Below the pieces are notes generated by a model that worked only from the letters and a program-made list of their open reading frames with translations, was not told where the DNA came from and searched no databases. Shown piece after piece: positions 32,061 through 40,684 of a stretch of 64,000 nucleotides of DNA. A program made the translations under genes and the position numbers. This DNA comes from an uncultured Bacteroides sp. (GTDB lineage: Bacteria > Bacteroidota > Bacteroidia > Bacteroidales > Bacteroidaceae): positions 124,001 through 188,000 of the forward strand of contig CAQOGY010000003.1 in NCBI GenBank assembly GCA_948847595.1, written 5' to 3'. Numbering within the stretch: the stretch's first letter is position 1; every line of letters starts with the position of its first letter.

Positions 32061-34043
32061 TTATTTTTCGTAATGTAAGTTCTCTACAGTGACGACTTCG
32101 GTAGATATTTCTCCTGTCCAGCCTATGTCTTGATTGACGGCAGTATAGATTTTTACGAAGTCTATTTTGTCTAATAACACAGGTTGTCCGTTTTGGTCTA
32201 CTGCCCAGTCTATTTTAAATTGACAGTATTCGGTTTTGTTGGGATGATTATCTGCATATCCCCAAGGGTAACAATAGCCTACCCAAACATTGCCTTCTTC
32301 CACAGCATTGTCTTTTAGACGTGTCCCATGGAAAGTTATTTCGTCTTCTTCTATCCAGTTAGGATAATAAGAGTCCTGTTGATGGAATGTATTACGCTTA
32401 ATCAATCCTTCTTTTCCTTGGTTGTCTGTCCAACGCACATCGCCATTGACCGGTTGAGGACGATAATAGGTGATTTCGTAATTACGTATTTCTGTATCTT
32501 TTCCGTACTCACTACCTGCCAACTCATACCATTCATCGTCAGGTATCCCATTATTGTTTATATCTTTTGAGACTAGTACAATTCCTGGTTCAGCATTTCC
32601 GCCAAGTGCTCCTGTACCTGTGTTCTTGTTGTATGTAGCATTTCCCCATATCTTGAAGTCATATTTTCCTTTGATGTTAGGGATAGGCTGTGGGAATCCT
32701 AGTATAATATAACCACCGAATCCACCTAGAGAAATAACAGATTTCTTCTTGACCTTTTCTGTGGCACGTTCTAAAATTTGTTCGGTAGTAAATCCATTTT
32801 CATAAGCCGACGTACTCGTATTGATAAACTGTCCGGGAGCCGGTTTGTACTCCCATACTTTATTGGCGAAAGCCAATGAATTTTCAGTTTCTTCGGTATT
32901 ACCATCAATATCACTTTGTGAAGCTTTGTCGCTAAATACAATCGTGTTAGGATTCAGTCCGATATTATTCAGACGGAATTGTAGTTGTCCTTGTTGGTTG
33001 AAACAGAGCAAATCTCCATATATGGTATAATCATAAGCATCTGTGATATAAACGTTACCACTGTAAGGGTTCACATTGATACCGTAAGGAGTATCAATGC
33101 TTGTTCCATCCGTAATGAAATTCTCACGAACGGTTTTTCCTGTTTTCAGATTGAATGTCTTGATAGAAGATGTTTGCGTACTATAATTGTAATTGTATAG
33201 ATAGGCTATTTCTCCGTCAATGGCAAAGTTTTGTACTTTCTCATTGTAGTGAGTTACTTCATTTGTTTGACAGTCTATTTTGGCAAAGTTGTAATTTCCG
33301 GCTTCCACATCTTCTCCGCGGGTTGCTACATAAACGGTTGTTCCATCCGTACCGGCTACTATTTTACCAGGATTCGATCCTACTGTAATTTTATTAATCT
33401 CTTTGAATGTAGCAATATCGACGACAGATACAGTATTGTCTACGCCTGAACCGGATGCATGATCCAAGCCACCGGAATTGGAAATATATAACTTTCCGTT
33501 TTGTACACAAATTCCGTCGGGATTACGTCCTACTGATGCGACGCCATCTATAGTGAGGGAAGTTGTATCTATTCGTGTCACTGTTCCATCGTATGAACAT
33601 ACATAGGCTTTTTCTTTATGGAAAGCAATGTATCTTGGCTCTCGTGAACTTCCGTTTTCAGCCTGTATTTGAATTTGCTTCAAAGAGTTTCCTGTACGGA
33701 AATCTACTACTTCTACTGTACTGGAAACATTGACAATGACATATATCTTGCCGCCATAAATAGCTAAATCATTTGCCGTATCTCCCAATCCCCGATGATT
33801 GATTGTATTAAAATAGTTGCGTACCATTCTCTGGTTGCCAAAAGAGAAACGCATCAATGAACTGTTGTTCTGATTGAATAGTCCTTCACACAGCACATAG
33901 AGTTCGGCCGTATCCGTTTCGGTCGGGTCACCCGCAATATCCGAGGTAAAAGGCTTGTCTTCCATATCATCACAAGCTGTGAATAATAATAGTAGCGGCA
34001 GACAGAACCAAAATATATATGTTAATTTCTTTTTCAAATCCAT
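32061..34043 (-). CDS. btuG: BtuG-type surface cobalamin-binding lipoprotein (beta-propeller)
   Basis: A 660-residue lipoprotein (LLFTAC, then DDMEDK). Residues about 45-370 form a YncE/DUF5074-type seven-bladed beta-propeller (repeats such as GGKIYVIVNVSSTVEVVDF, NPDGICVQNGKLYISNSGG). The C-terminal ~270 residues form a further surface domain with an EF-hand-like loop DINNNGIPDDEW near residue 494. BtuG caps BtuB and captures B12 with very high affinity. It starts 9 nt after btuB and is under the cobalamin riboswitch, which supports the name. Confidence 0.88.
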   Translation of the reverse strand: MDLKKKLTYIFWFCLPLLLLFTACDDMEDKPFTSDIAGDPTETDTAELYVLCEGLFNQNNSSLMRFSFGNQRMVRNYFNTINHRGLGDTANDLAIYGGKIYVIVNVSSTVEVVDFRTGNSLKQIQIQAENGSSREPRYIAFHKEKAYVCSYDGTVTRIDTTSLTIDGVASVGRNPDGICVQNGKLYISNSGGLDHASGSGVDNTVSVVDIATFKEINKITVGSNPGKIVAGTDGTTVYVATRGEDVEAGNYNFAKIDCQTNEVTHYNEKVQNFAIDGEIAYLYNYNYSTQTSSIKTFNLKTGKTVRENFITDGTSIDTPYGINVNPYSGNVYITDAYDYTIYGDLLCFNQQGQLQFRLNNIGLNPNTIVFSDKASQSDIDGNTEETENSLAFANKVWEYKPAPGQFINTSTSAYENGFTTEQILERATEKVKKKSVISLGGFGGYIILGFPQPIPNIKGKYDFKIWGNATYNKNTGTGALGGNAEPGIVLVSKDINNNGIPDDEWYELAGSEYGKDTEIRNYEITYYRPQPVNGDVRWTDNQGKEGLIKRNTFHQQDSYYPNWIEEDEITFHGTRLKDNAVEEGNVWVGYCYPWGYADNHPNKTEYCQFKIDWAVDQNGQPVLLDKIDFVKIYTAVNQDIGWTGEISTEVVTVENLHYEK

Positions 34044-34052
34044 ATCCTGCTT

Positions 34053-36095
34053 TTAGTATATTATTTTTAGCGTTGCTCTTACCGAACGTCCCGGCATCGG
34101 AAAGTATCGTACTATCTCATAATTCTTATCCATCAGGTTCAGTACTTCCACACTGAGCGAACTTGTAACTTTTCTTATCTGGAAGTCGCGGCTTGCCGAG
34201 ATACTGTGGTCACTGTAACTATCCAGTCGGTTTGCTGCGATGTTCTGTCCCACTGTATAGCGTTTTCCCGAATAAAGGAATGAGTAAGACATATTTATCC
34301 ATGGAGTTTCGATTCCTGCCTGCCCTGAAGCTGAAACACGGGGAGTATAGGCTATCTGATGTTTATAAGTCGACTTATCCTTATTCGAATCAGGGTCAGT
34401 GACATCCAACGCCCGTTGATATGTATAATTACCGGACAGGTTGATGCGTATTTTCTCCCAAGGTTGAAGAGACAAGTTTCCTGTGACGTCGATACCTTTA
34501 ATATCTACACTTCCCAAGTTTCTCATACTCCAAATTGCAAGGTTCTTGGTGGGATAGGCGATTATTTTATCCGTTACTTTGTTATAGTATGCATCAACGG
34601 TTGCAGAAAGATAAGGAAGGAATGAGCATACATTCTTGCTGTATGTCAGACCGATATTATATTGCTTCGCATTCTCAGGCTTTAGTTTGGTGTTTCCTAC
34701 TTCCTGATAGTATAAGTCATTGAAGCTAGGCAGACGGAAAATGTCTTTATAGAAGAAACGGATACGGAACTCTTCGTTACGGAACGGCTTGAATGAAGCG
34801 CTGACATAAGGCGTTAATTTGCGGTGATTGCCGGCGCTGCCGCCCTCTTTCACATCTTCATTGATGATGGTTGCCAGGGCGGATGCGGAGATTGTCAGCC
34901 AGTCATTCACGTACTTTCCGGCAAAAGCGGTCAGCCATGAGTAGCGGGTGGGTTGCGCAAAATTAGCAAGATTAGTATCCATGGTATTGATACTTCCATC
35001 TGTAGAAAGAGAGAATGAAAGATTACTCAGCAATCTGTATAATACCGATGCTGAAAGATAATATTCCTGCTGATAATAGCTGTTCTCCGTTTTCCCTAAA
35101 GAGTTTTTAGTGTCGGGGTCTAAATAGCGTTGATAACTCCAGTTCCACTTGGCGGAAGTTTGGAATACCCATTGCCGGCTGAACTCTTTCTTGTATTGGC
35201 TTTGTACGAATGTATTCTTGTCCCAAAGATGCTGCGCAGAGTAGTCGTTATAAAGTGTAGTAGCTTTCGGCAGTCCCCGTGAAGATTGGAAGTAATAAGC
35301 TTTCAACCGCCATTGCTTTTTGTCGGAGAAGTTGCCGTAAAGTCCGGCTTCGGCACGAAAAGTCTGCACATCGGTATTTTTTCTTTTCTCCCGTGACGTC
35401 AGGTCGTCTGCTGTATTTCCGTAGTGCAGGCTATATGGATATTGTCCGTCCGAAGACATCCATTCGCCATTGGCTGTGACTGTCCATTTTGGGGTGAGTT
35501 GCTGCTCTATCAGGACGGACGGATTAACCAGTCCCCACGAACCGGTCTTGAAGGCGGCACTGATATTCGTGCGCTTTCCTTTTTTGAAACGGGGAGTGAG
35601 TGTCTGTATATTCAGTATTCCTGCGGAAGCAAAGAAACGTGCCGGTTGGAAGATATTGTCGCTCTGGCCGTTACTGAGTGATAGTTGGTCTACATTGTCA
35701 AGAGAGAAACGACCGATGTCTATCTGTCCGGTTTGACAGTCGGTTACGGTGATTCCGTCATAACCTACGGCTGTATGCTGTGCTCCCAGGCTACGTATGG
35801 ATACGGTTTTCAGTCCGCCGATACCACCGTAATCTTTCACGGTCACTCCGGCAAAGTGCTTTACTGCGTCGGAAACCTGCAAAGCGTGCAGATTCTTCAG
35901 TGCATCTTTGGATAGTACCTGCAACGGAGCGCTGGAGCGTACTTCTCTTGTTTGATAAATATCGGAAACGGTTATTTCGGGGATGGAGTAGGTATGCGTT
36001 GTATCCACTTTTTGCTGTTGCGCGAAAAGTGTTGCGGATAAAAGTTGGCAGCAGAATGCCGCGCAGATGCTTTTGTATGACATGATATGTTTCAT
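34053..36095 (-). CDS. btuB: TonB-dependent cobalamin receptor BtuB
   Basis: A 680-residue outer-membrane receptor: signal peptide (ATLFAQQQ), TonB box-like region and plug (residues about 40-160, PEITVSDIYQTREVRSSAP...DAVKHFAGVTVKDYGG...SIRSLGAQHTAVGYDGI), then a 22-strand barrel ending in GRSVRATLKIIY with a terminal aromatic. No CarboxypepD_reg domain, unlike SusC. It is the first gene after the cobalamin riboswitch, which fixes the substrate as B12/cobamides. Confidence 0.92.
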   Translation of the reverse strand: MKHIMSYKSICAAFCCQLLSATLFAQQQKVDTTHTYSIPEITVSDIYQTREVRSSAPLQVLSKDALKNLHALQVSDAVKHFAGVTVKDYGGIGGLKTVSIRSLGAQHTAVGYDGITVTDCQTGQIDIGRFSLDNVDQLSLSNGQSDNIFQPARFFASAGILNIQTLTPRFKKGKRTNISAAFKTGSWGLVNPSVLIEQQLTPKWTVTANGEWMSSDGQYPYSLHYGNTADDLTSREKRKNTDVQTFRAEAGLYGNFSDKKQWRLKAYYFQSSRGLPKATTLYNDYSAQHLWDKNTFVQSQYKKEFSRQWVFQTSAKWNWSYQRYLDPDTKNSLGKTENSYYQQEYYLSASVLYRLLSNLSFSLSTDGSINTMDTNLANFAQPTRYSWLTAFAGKYVNDWLTISASALATIINEDVKEGGSAGNHRKLTPYVSASFKPFRNEEFRIRFFYKDIFRLPSFNDLYYQEVGNTKLKPENAKQYNIGLTYSKNVCSFLPYLSATVDAYYNKVTDKIIAYPTKNLAIWSMRNLGSVDIKGIDVTGNLSLQPWEKIRINLSGNYTYQRALDVTDPDSNKDKSTYKHQIAYTPRVSASGQAGIETPWINMSYSFLYSGKRYTVGQNIAANRLDSYSDHSISASRDFQIRKVTSSLSVEVLNLMDKNYEIVRYFPMPGRSVRATLKIIY

Positions 36096-36120
36096 CCTTA
36101 TCCTACTAGTCTATTTTTTA

Positions 36121-36161
36121 CTTTTAAAAAGTGTCCGGGCGAAATCCCTTCGACCGGACAC
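36121..36161 (-). terminator. riboswitch-controlled terminator upstream of btuB
   Basis: On the minus strand GTGTCCGG (complement of 36154-36161) pairs with CCGGACAC (complement of 36131-36138) and is followed by TTTTT. An upstream CCGGACA (complement of 36242-36248) can pair with the first arm instead, forming an antiterminator. This is a readable expression platform. Confidence 0.75.
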
Positions 36162-36289
36162 GCATAAATAAACTTGGCAGAGTTTATTAATTAAAACACA
36201 CTTTCTCTGAATCAGAGTGATGAATGAAATGATAGACGAATTGTCCGGGTCATTAGACTCAACGCTTTTTCCTCGAAAGCAGTGAAATT

Positions 36290-36465
36290 GGGTGCATGGC
36301 AGGTCTTCTGACTCGTTCCTGTTGCGGGCGCCTTCCCGGAAGTTTCTTTCCAGTGGCTAAAAGTAGGTTGCTCGCAACGAACATATGGAACTTACAGCAG
36401 CGGGACTGTTCAGGATTTACACCTGATTCCCTTTTAATCGCTTTCCTCGTGTGTTTTGAGGTCTG
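36290..36465 (-). promoter_or_regulatory. cobalamin riboswitch
   Basis: Read on the minus strand, the aptamer shows the B12-box region AATCAGGTGTAAATCCTGAA then CAGTCCCGCTGCTGTAAG, the GCCACTGG element, a CCGGGAAGGCGCCCGCAACA stem and GAGTCAGAAGACCTGCC at the 3' side. All are classic adenosylcobalamin-riboswitch elements in the right order. It lies 195 nt upstream of btuB with a terminator between; B12 binding should reduce btuB operon expression. Confidence 0.95.
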
Positions 36466-36480
36466 CAAACCAATGCGTGG

Positions 36481-36512
36481 CAAAGATAGGGAGTTTATTT
36501 GGCTTTTGCAAA
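36481..36512 (-). promoter_or_regulatory. promoter of the riboswitch-btuB operon
   Basis: Minus-strand TTTG (complement of 36509-36512), 20 nt, TATCTTTG (complement of 36481-36488): no mismatch. The start is near 36474, just before the aptamer. Confidence 0.85.
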
Positions 36513-36519
36513 GGGGGCG

Positions 36520-36694
36520 TTCTTTTTCTTTCGTCTTGATACGAAAGAAAAAGAACCAAAAAGAAAGAATCAAGGCTGCGTTTTTTCAGCTACTCCGGTG
36601 TTTCCTCCGGCTAAAGGGCAGAAACTCGCTACGCTCAAACAGTCTGCCCTTCTTGACGCCGGAGAAAACACCTGCGCTTGACGCTGAAAAAACG
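36520..36694. repeat. nested palindromic intergenic element
   Basis: A perfect 15-bp inverted repeat at 36520-36555 (TTCTTTTTCTTTCGT, 6-nt loop) is followed by three nested stems: CGTTTTTTCAGC/GCTGAAAAAACG (36579-36590/36683-36694), an imperfect GGTGTTTCCTCCGGC/GCCGGAGAAAACACC stem, and GGGCAG/CTGCCC at the centre. It has no ORF. I have the impression that similar elements recur in Bacteroides genomes; copy number must be checked. Confidence 0.7.
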
Positions 36695-36710
36695 AGGCCG
36701 GGAAACCATG

Positions 36711-36796
36711 CGGCGTGGGCATGTGCGGTGGGGCATGCGTTACGGCGTGGGCACGTGGTGTGTGGGCGTGTGCTACGGCATGGATGTGCGGTGTGG
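36711..36796. repeat. G-rich degenerate tandem array
   Basis: About 2.6 copies of a 32-33-bp unit start at 36711, 36743 and 36776 (CGGCGTGGGCATGTGCGG-like). An inner 16-bp periodicity is visible. It is strongly G-rich on the plus strand and abuts the stop of the DUF5106 gene. Confidence 0.65.
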
Positions 36797-36803
36797 AAGC
36801 TGT

Positions 36804-37748
36804 TTATTGTTCGCCTTTCATTAGCAGGTATTCTTCGATGGCTTGGACAGGAGCATCCTTCAGAAGTACCGTTTTATCCTTGTTCAATAGGTAGAGGGTG
36901 GGGATGGCTTTCAGGTCATACAGTTGTTGTTCTTTGATGATGAATTTCTTGTCGTACCCGTTAATCCATTCTTTGGGGAATTCGTTTAGATGCTTTTTCC
37001 ACTCATCCAGTTCTTCGTCGGGGTAGATGGAAAGGACTATCAACTTCTTTTGTGCTAAAAGCTGGTTGATGATGGGGGAGTTTTTTAATGCGTCTATTGT
37101 TTCTGTACAGGCATGGCATCCGGGGTTGTTGATGAATAATAATGTATAGTCTGCTTTTTGTTGGTAAAGAGAGCCTTGTGTGCCGGAAGCTAGTGTGTAG
37201 TTGAAATCCAGCGCTTTGGTGCCGATACGGTTCTTCTGTGCTAATTCGCGACGGGCTTTGGGGCGCACCTTTTCTATTTCTTCCAATATGGGAGAGGCCA
37301 ACATTGCGTCTAATACGGGAATGTAGAATTCTTCGTTACGCATCGGGGAGTTAGGGTCATACAGGTATTTGTCTGCCAGGTCGGTGATGTAAGTGAATAC
37401 TTTCTTGTCTACATTTGTCCGTTCGATTGTTTTCCGCATCGCTTCCTGTGCAGTTTCCAACGGAACATGATTCAGAATGTCACAATAGTCCGCCCAGGCT
37501 TGTTCGGTAACTTCGGGGTGGTGAATGTAGTTGGTGTCAGCAAAGTTCACATTATCCCAATAATGCTTGACAAGGAAGTCGGCACGTTGATCCGGTGCTG
37601 TCATCATTGCGGGGATGGATGGCAGGGCAAAGGTTTTGATAGTATCCTGCGCTACTTCGTTTTTGTTTAAGCCGGAAGCATTACCGTTTTTGCAGGCACA
37701 GAGACAAAGAAGACATACAATCGGAAGAATATTTATGTTCGTTTTCAT
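36804..37748 (-). CDS. DUF5106 / thioredoxin-fold lipoprotein
   Basis: A 314-residue lipoprotein (CLCAC with Cys19 as the lipidated residue). A DUF5106 region covers residues about 40-170 and a thioredoxin-like domain about 180-310 with the active-site-like CHAC (NNPGCHACTE) and the cis-Pro segment AIPTLYLLN. It is probably a periplasmic thiol-disulfide protein tethered to a membrane; substrate unknown. It has its own promoter. Confidence 0.85.
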   Translation of the reverse strand: MKTNINILPIVCLLCLCACKNGNASGLNKNEVAQDTIKTFALPSIPAMMTAPDQRADFLVKHYWDNVNFADTNYIHHPEVTEQAWADYCDILNHVPLETAQEAMRKTIERTNVDKKVFTYITDLADKYLYDPNSPMRNEEFYIPVLDAMLASPILEEIEKVRPKARRELAQKNRIGTKALDFNYTLASGTQGSLYQQKADYTLLFINNPGCHACTETIDALKNSPIINQLLAQKKLIVLSIYPDEELDEWKKHLNEFPKEWINGYDKKFIIKEQQLYDLKAIPTLYLLNKDKTVLLKDAPVQAIEEYLLMKGEQ

Positions 37749-37792
37749 GATTGACTATTATTATATTGAACTTCTATGAATTACATGAAAGA

Positions 37793-37822
37793 CAAAGATA
37801 ATGCCTTTTCATCTTATTCAAA
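37793..37822 (-). promoter_or_regulatory. promoter of the DUF5106 gene
   Basis: Minus-strand TTTG (complement of 37819-37822), 18 nt, TATCTTTG (complement of 37793-37800). The spacing is one short of usual. The rest of the gap to 37920 is a pyrimidine-rich tract on the plus strand. Confidence 0.65.
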
Positions 37823-37920
37823 GAATTTTTCTTCCTTTTCTTCTCTGACCTCTTTTTTGTTTTCTTTCCTGTTTCTTTTCAAAGAACCTTTTTTATTAAA
37901 CCCTTACTTTTTGAAATATT

Positions 37921-39702
37921 TTACTTCTCCTTTGCCAATGTAAATACAAATTCCAGTCCACCACCCTGACTGTTCTTGGCAGAGATGCTGCCGCCATGAA
38001 TGATAACCGCATTCTTCACGATAGCCAGTCCGAGTCCTGTTCCGCCTAACTTTCGTGAGCGGCCTTTGTCTACCCTGTAGAAGCGTTCGAAGAGACGGTT
38101 CAGATGTTCGGGTGACACACCTACGCCCGTATCGGCAAAACTGAAATAGTAGTAGCTTTCATCTTCACGGAAACAGTTGATATTAATCTGAATGTTTGTG
38201 CCCGCATATGCAATGGCATTGTCCATCAGATTACGGAAAATAGAATAAATCAGAGAATAATTTCCTTTGACTTGTATGCTTTTCTTTAAGGAATTAACCA
38301 CTGTGATATGCTTCTCGTCCAGTTCCAGTGCTACTTCGTTGATGATGTTTCCTACCAGTACGCTGATGTCCACACGCTCCATATCAATCATGTTGGCGGC
38401 TTCATCCATGCGGGTAAGCACAGAAATGTCACGTAATAACCGGCTCAAACGATTGCTTTGCGCATAACAACGTTCAAGGAACACATTAATCTTCTCACGT
38501 GGAATGTTTTCATTGCTGACAATAGTCTCCAAATATCCCTGAATACTGCTGACGGGCGTTTTCAACTCATGCGCAATATTCTGCGTCAACTGACGTTTCA
38601 GATTCACCTGTTCTTCTTCCTGGGTGACGTCATTGATTGAAATCTCGAAGCTCGCATCCTGGAAGATGATACATTCGACGATAAACGTGCGTCCGTTCTT
38701 GTTGATGGTGATGGACATTCTTTTCTCATCCTTACTTCTCGAACGTTGTTGCCGGTTCTTGTTGATAAAATGTATGATATCTTTCAATTCACTGATGGCG
38801 AAAACTTCCTCTGTCGTTTCCAGGTTGGAATCCGAAATTAGATTGCTGTATTGGGTAAAGAGATTATTGACAAGAATTTCCTTCTTATCCTTCGTAAATA
38901 CTCCCAGACCTTCATGTGAAATCTGAAGATGGGTAATCAGCTTTTCACGTTCGATGTAAAGGGCTTCTTTCGTTTCGTGCAGGCGTTTGTAGATTTGGAT
39001 GATATGCTGTGAGATTTCTCCCAGTTCATTGTGCGGGAAAGCCGATTGTATGGCCATTTCGATAGGCTCGTTCCGGTCGGCACGCATGGCAAACTCACGG
39101 AGTTGGCTGATAGAAGTCCCTAACTTATTCGTGAACTTGTAGAAGATAATCATTAACAGCGAAGTCACGATAACCGTAAACCATAAGTAATGTCGGTCGG
39201 CTTTCAGGTTATTGATAAGACTTACATTATAAGGTAGAGCCGAACGGACAATATAGTCCTTATAACGTGTCGCCGAATAGAAATAAGGGACACCGGTTGT
39301 TTCCGAGGTACGGCGCACATCAAATCCGTTGCCATGCTTCAGTGCTTTCTGAACTTCCGGACGGTTCAGATGGTTTTCCATCTGTTCGTCATGGTTCGGA
39401 TAACTGTCGTAAATCACATTTCCATTCATGTCGATAAGCGTCACACGCAGATCTTCTAGGATATGATTATTGATATAATCGTTGACAGCCGCATTGTCAA
39501 GCGGTTGTGAGTCCAGTCGTTCGTAAAGCCGGCTGTTGTAATCTTGCAACTTCGTGTTCAGCAGTTCTATTTTATATTCCCGTTCACGTTGGTACTGATA
39601 GGCTATGAAGCAGATGACGAATACCAGAAATAACGAGATAACCGAAAGGAATAGCTTCCGGCTGAAAGAAAGGAAATGTTTTTGAGTTACAGGCAGGTTC
39701 AT
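37921..39702 (-). CDS. membrane sensor histidine kinase (PhoR-like)
   Basis: A 593-residue sensor: membrane helix about 15-35, periplasmic domain, second helix about 170-190, then HAMP and PAS-like regions. HisKA has the phospho-acceptor H378 in NIAHELKTPVSSIQGY; the HATPase has N (FRNLMDNAIAYA), G1 (FADTGVGVS) and G2 (GGTGLGLAIVKN) boxes. Its gene follows the response regulator by 9 nt. The signal is unknown. Confidence 0.9.
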   Translation of the reverse strand: MNLPVTQKHFLSFSRKLFLSVISLFLVFVICFIAYQYQREREYKIELLNTKLQDYNSRLYERLDSQPLDNAAVNDYINNHILEDLRVTLIDMNGNVIYDSYPNHDEQMENHLNRPEVQKALKHGNGFDVRRTSETTGVPYFYSATRYKDYIVRSALPYNVSLINNLKADRHYLWFTVIVTSLLMIIFYKFTNKLGTSISQLREFAMRADRNEPIEMAIQSAFPHNELGEISQHIIQIYKRLHETKEALYIEREKLITHLQISHEGLGVFTKDKKEILVNNLFTQYSNLISDSNLETTEEVFAISELKDIIHFINKNRQQRSRSKDEKRMSITINKNGRTFIVECIIFQDASFEISINDVTQEEEQVNLKRQLTQNIAHELKTPVSSIQGYLETIVSNENIPREKINVFLERCYAQSNRLSRLLRDISVLTRMDEAANMIDMERVDISVLVGNIINEVALELDEKHITVVNSLKKSIQVKGNYSLIYSIFRNLMDNAIAYAGTNIQININCFREDESYYYFSFADTGVGVSPEHLNRLFERFYRVDKGRSRKLGGTGLGLAIVKNAVIIHGGSISAKNSQGGGLEFVFTLAKEK

Positions 39703-39711
39703 AGTTGCTAA

Positions 39712-40401
39712 TTATTCAGCTTCAAAACAGTATCCGTATCCGAGACGAGTGACGATGCATTTGCCGTAAATCCCTATCTTCTTGCGCAAACGGGTGATGT
39801 TCACGTCGATAGTACGGTCTAGTACATACACTTCGTCGCTCCAGATACGTGCCAGAATATCTTCACGTGAGAATACACGTCCCTTATTCTGTACCAGCAG
39901 AAGCAATATTTCAAATTCTTTTTTAGTCAGCGACACTTCTTCATCGTCGATGCTCGCCTTTTTTTTCGTGATGTCGATGACAAGCGTCTGATAAGTAAGC
40001 CGTTCCGGCGCTCTTTCTGTTTCCGCAGTAGCCGTACGCCTCAGCACAGCCTTCACACGCGCAATGACTTCACGAAGCGAGAAAGGTTTCGATATATAAT
40101 CGTCCGCACCCAGATTGAATCCGGTTACCGTATCGTTCTCAGTATCCTTTGCCGTGATGAAGATGATAGGCACTTTAGCCGTTTTCTTGTCTTTCTTCAG
40201 CATGTTCGCCATCTTGAATCCGGAGATTTCTCCCATCATCACATCGAGGAGAATTAAATGATAACTACTGATGTCCATCTTCAATGCTTCCTCGGCAGAG
40301 TTTGCGGTATCCACCTCATAACCTTCGTTTTCAAGATTGAATTTCAGAATCTCACAGAGGTCTTCTTCATCGTCGACAACTAAAATACGGGTTTCGTTCA
40401 T
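39712..40401 (-). CDS. OmpR/PhoB-family response regulator
   Basis: A 229-residue regulator: receiver domain with acidic pair VVDDEED, phospho-acceptor D53 (LILLDVMM) and switch Lys (SKPFSL); winged-helix DNA-binding domain at residues about 130-228 (LTKKEFEILLLLVQNKGRVFSREDIL...DVNITRLRKKIG...TRLGYGYCF). It forms a pair with the kinase downstream. Confidence 0.92.
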   Translation of the reverse strand: MNETRILVVDDEEDLCEILKFNLENEGYEVDTANSAEEALKMDISSYHLILLDVMMGEISGFKMANMLKKDKKTAKVPIIFITAKDTENDTVTGFNLGADDYISKPFSLREVIARVKAVLRRTATAETERAPERLTYQTLVIDITKKKASIDDEEVSLTKKEFEILLLLVQNKGRVFSREDILARIWSDEVYVLDRTIDVNITRLRKKIGIYGKCIVTRLGYGYCFEAE

Positions 40402-40428
40402 AAGATATATGTATTAATGTGATATGAC

Positions 40429-40460
40429 AAAGTTACGTTTTTATTTTAACCTTTGCAAAG
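40429..40460 (-). promoter_or_regulatory. promoter of the two-component operon
   Basis: Minus-strand TTTG (complement of 40457-40460), 20 nt, TAACTTTG (complement of 40429-40436): perfect fit. The start is near 40422, a 20-nt leader. Confidence 0.85.
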
Positions 40461-40614
40461 ATGGGGAGACTTTGTTACGGACAGATGAAACAGGTGTTAC
40501 AATCCTATTACATTCTCCGAATTGGGGAATTTGGTACAGAACAGGAAACTTTTTATGGATGGCAGGAGGAAAAAACGCCCGTTATTTGTTATCTTTGTTA
40601 GCGAGATAGGATAA

Positions 40615-40676
40615 AAATGCTTGATGATAGCATAGAAATATTTGATAATAGCATAGAAATGCTTGATAATAGAAAC
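40615..40676 (+). repeat. 21-bp tandem array, three units, in a probable 5' leader
   Basis: Units start at 40615, 40636 and 40657 (AAATGCTTGATGATAGCATA-like). A -7 element TATCTTTG is at 40590-40597, so the array would lie in the leader of the gene at 40685, ending 8 bp before its ATG. Confidence 0.8.
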
Positions 40677-40684
40677 TACCGACA

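Noticed and set aside
36296..36937. Plus-strand frame of 213 codons over the riboswitch region
   Set aside because: It covers the cobalamin aptamer, promoter and palindromic repeats; no coding signal.
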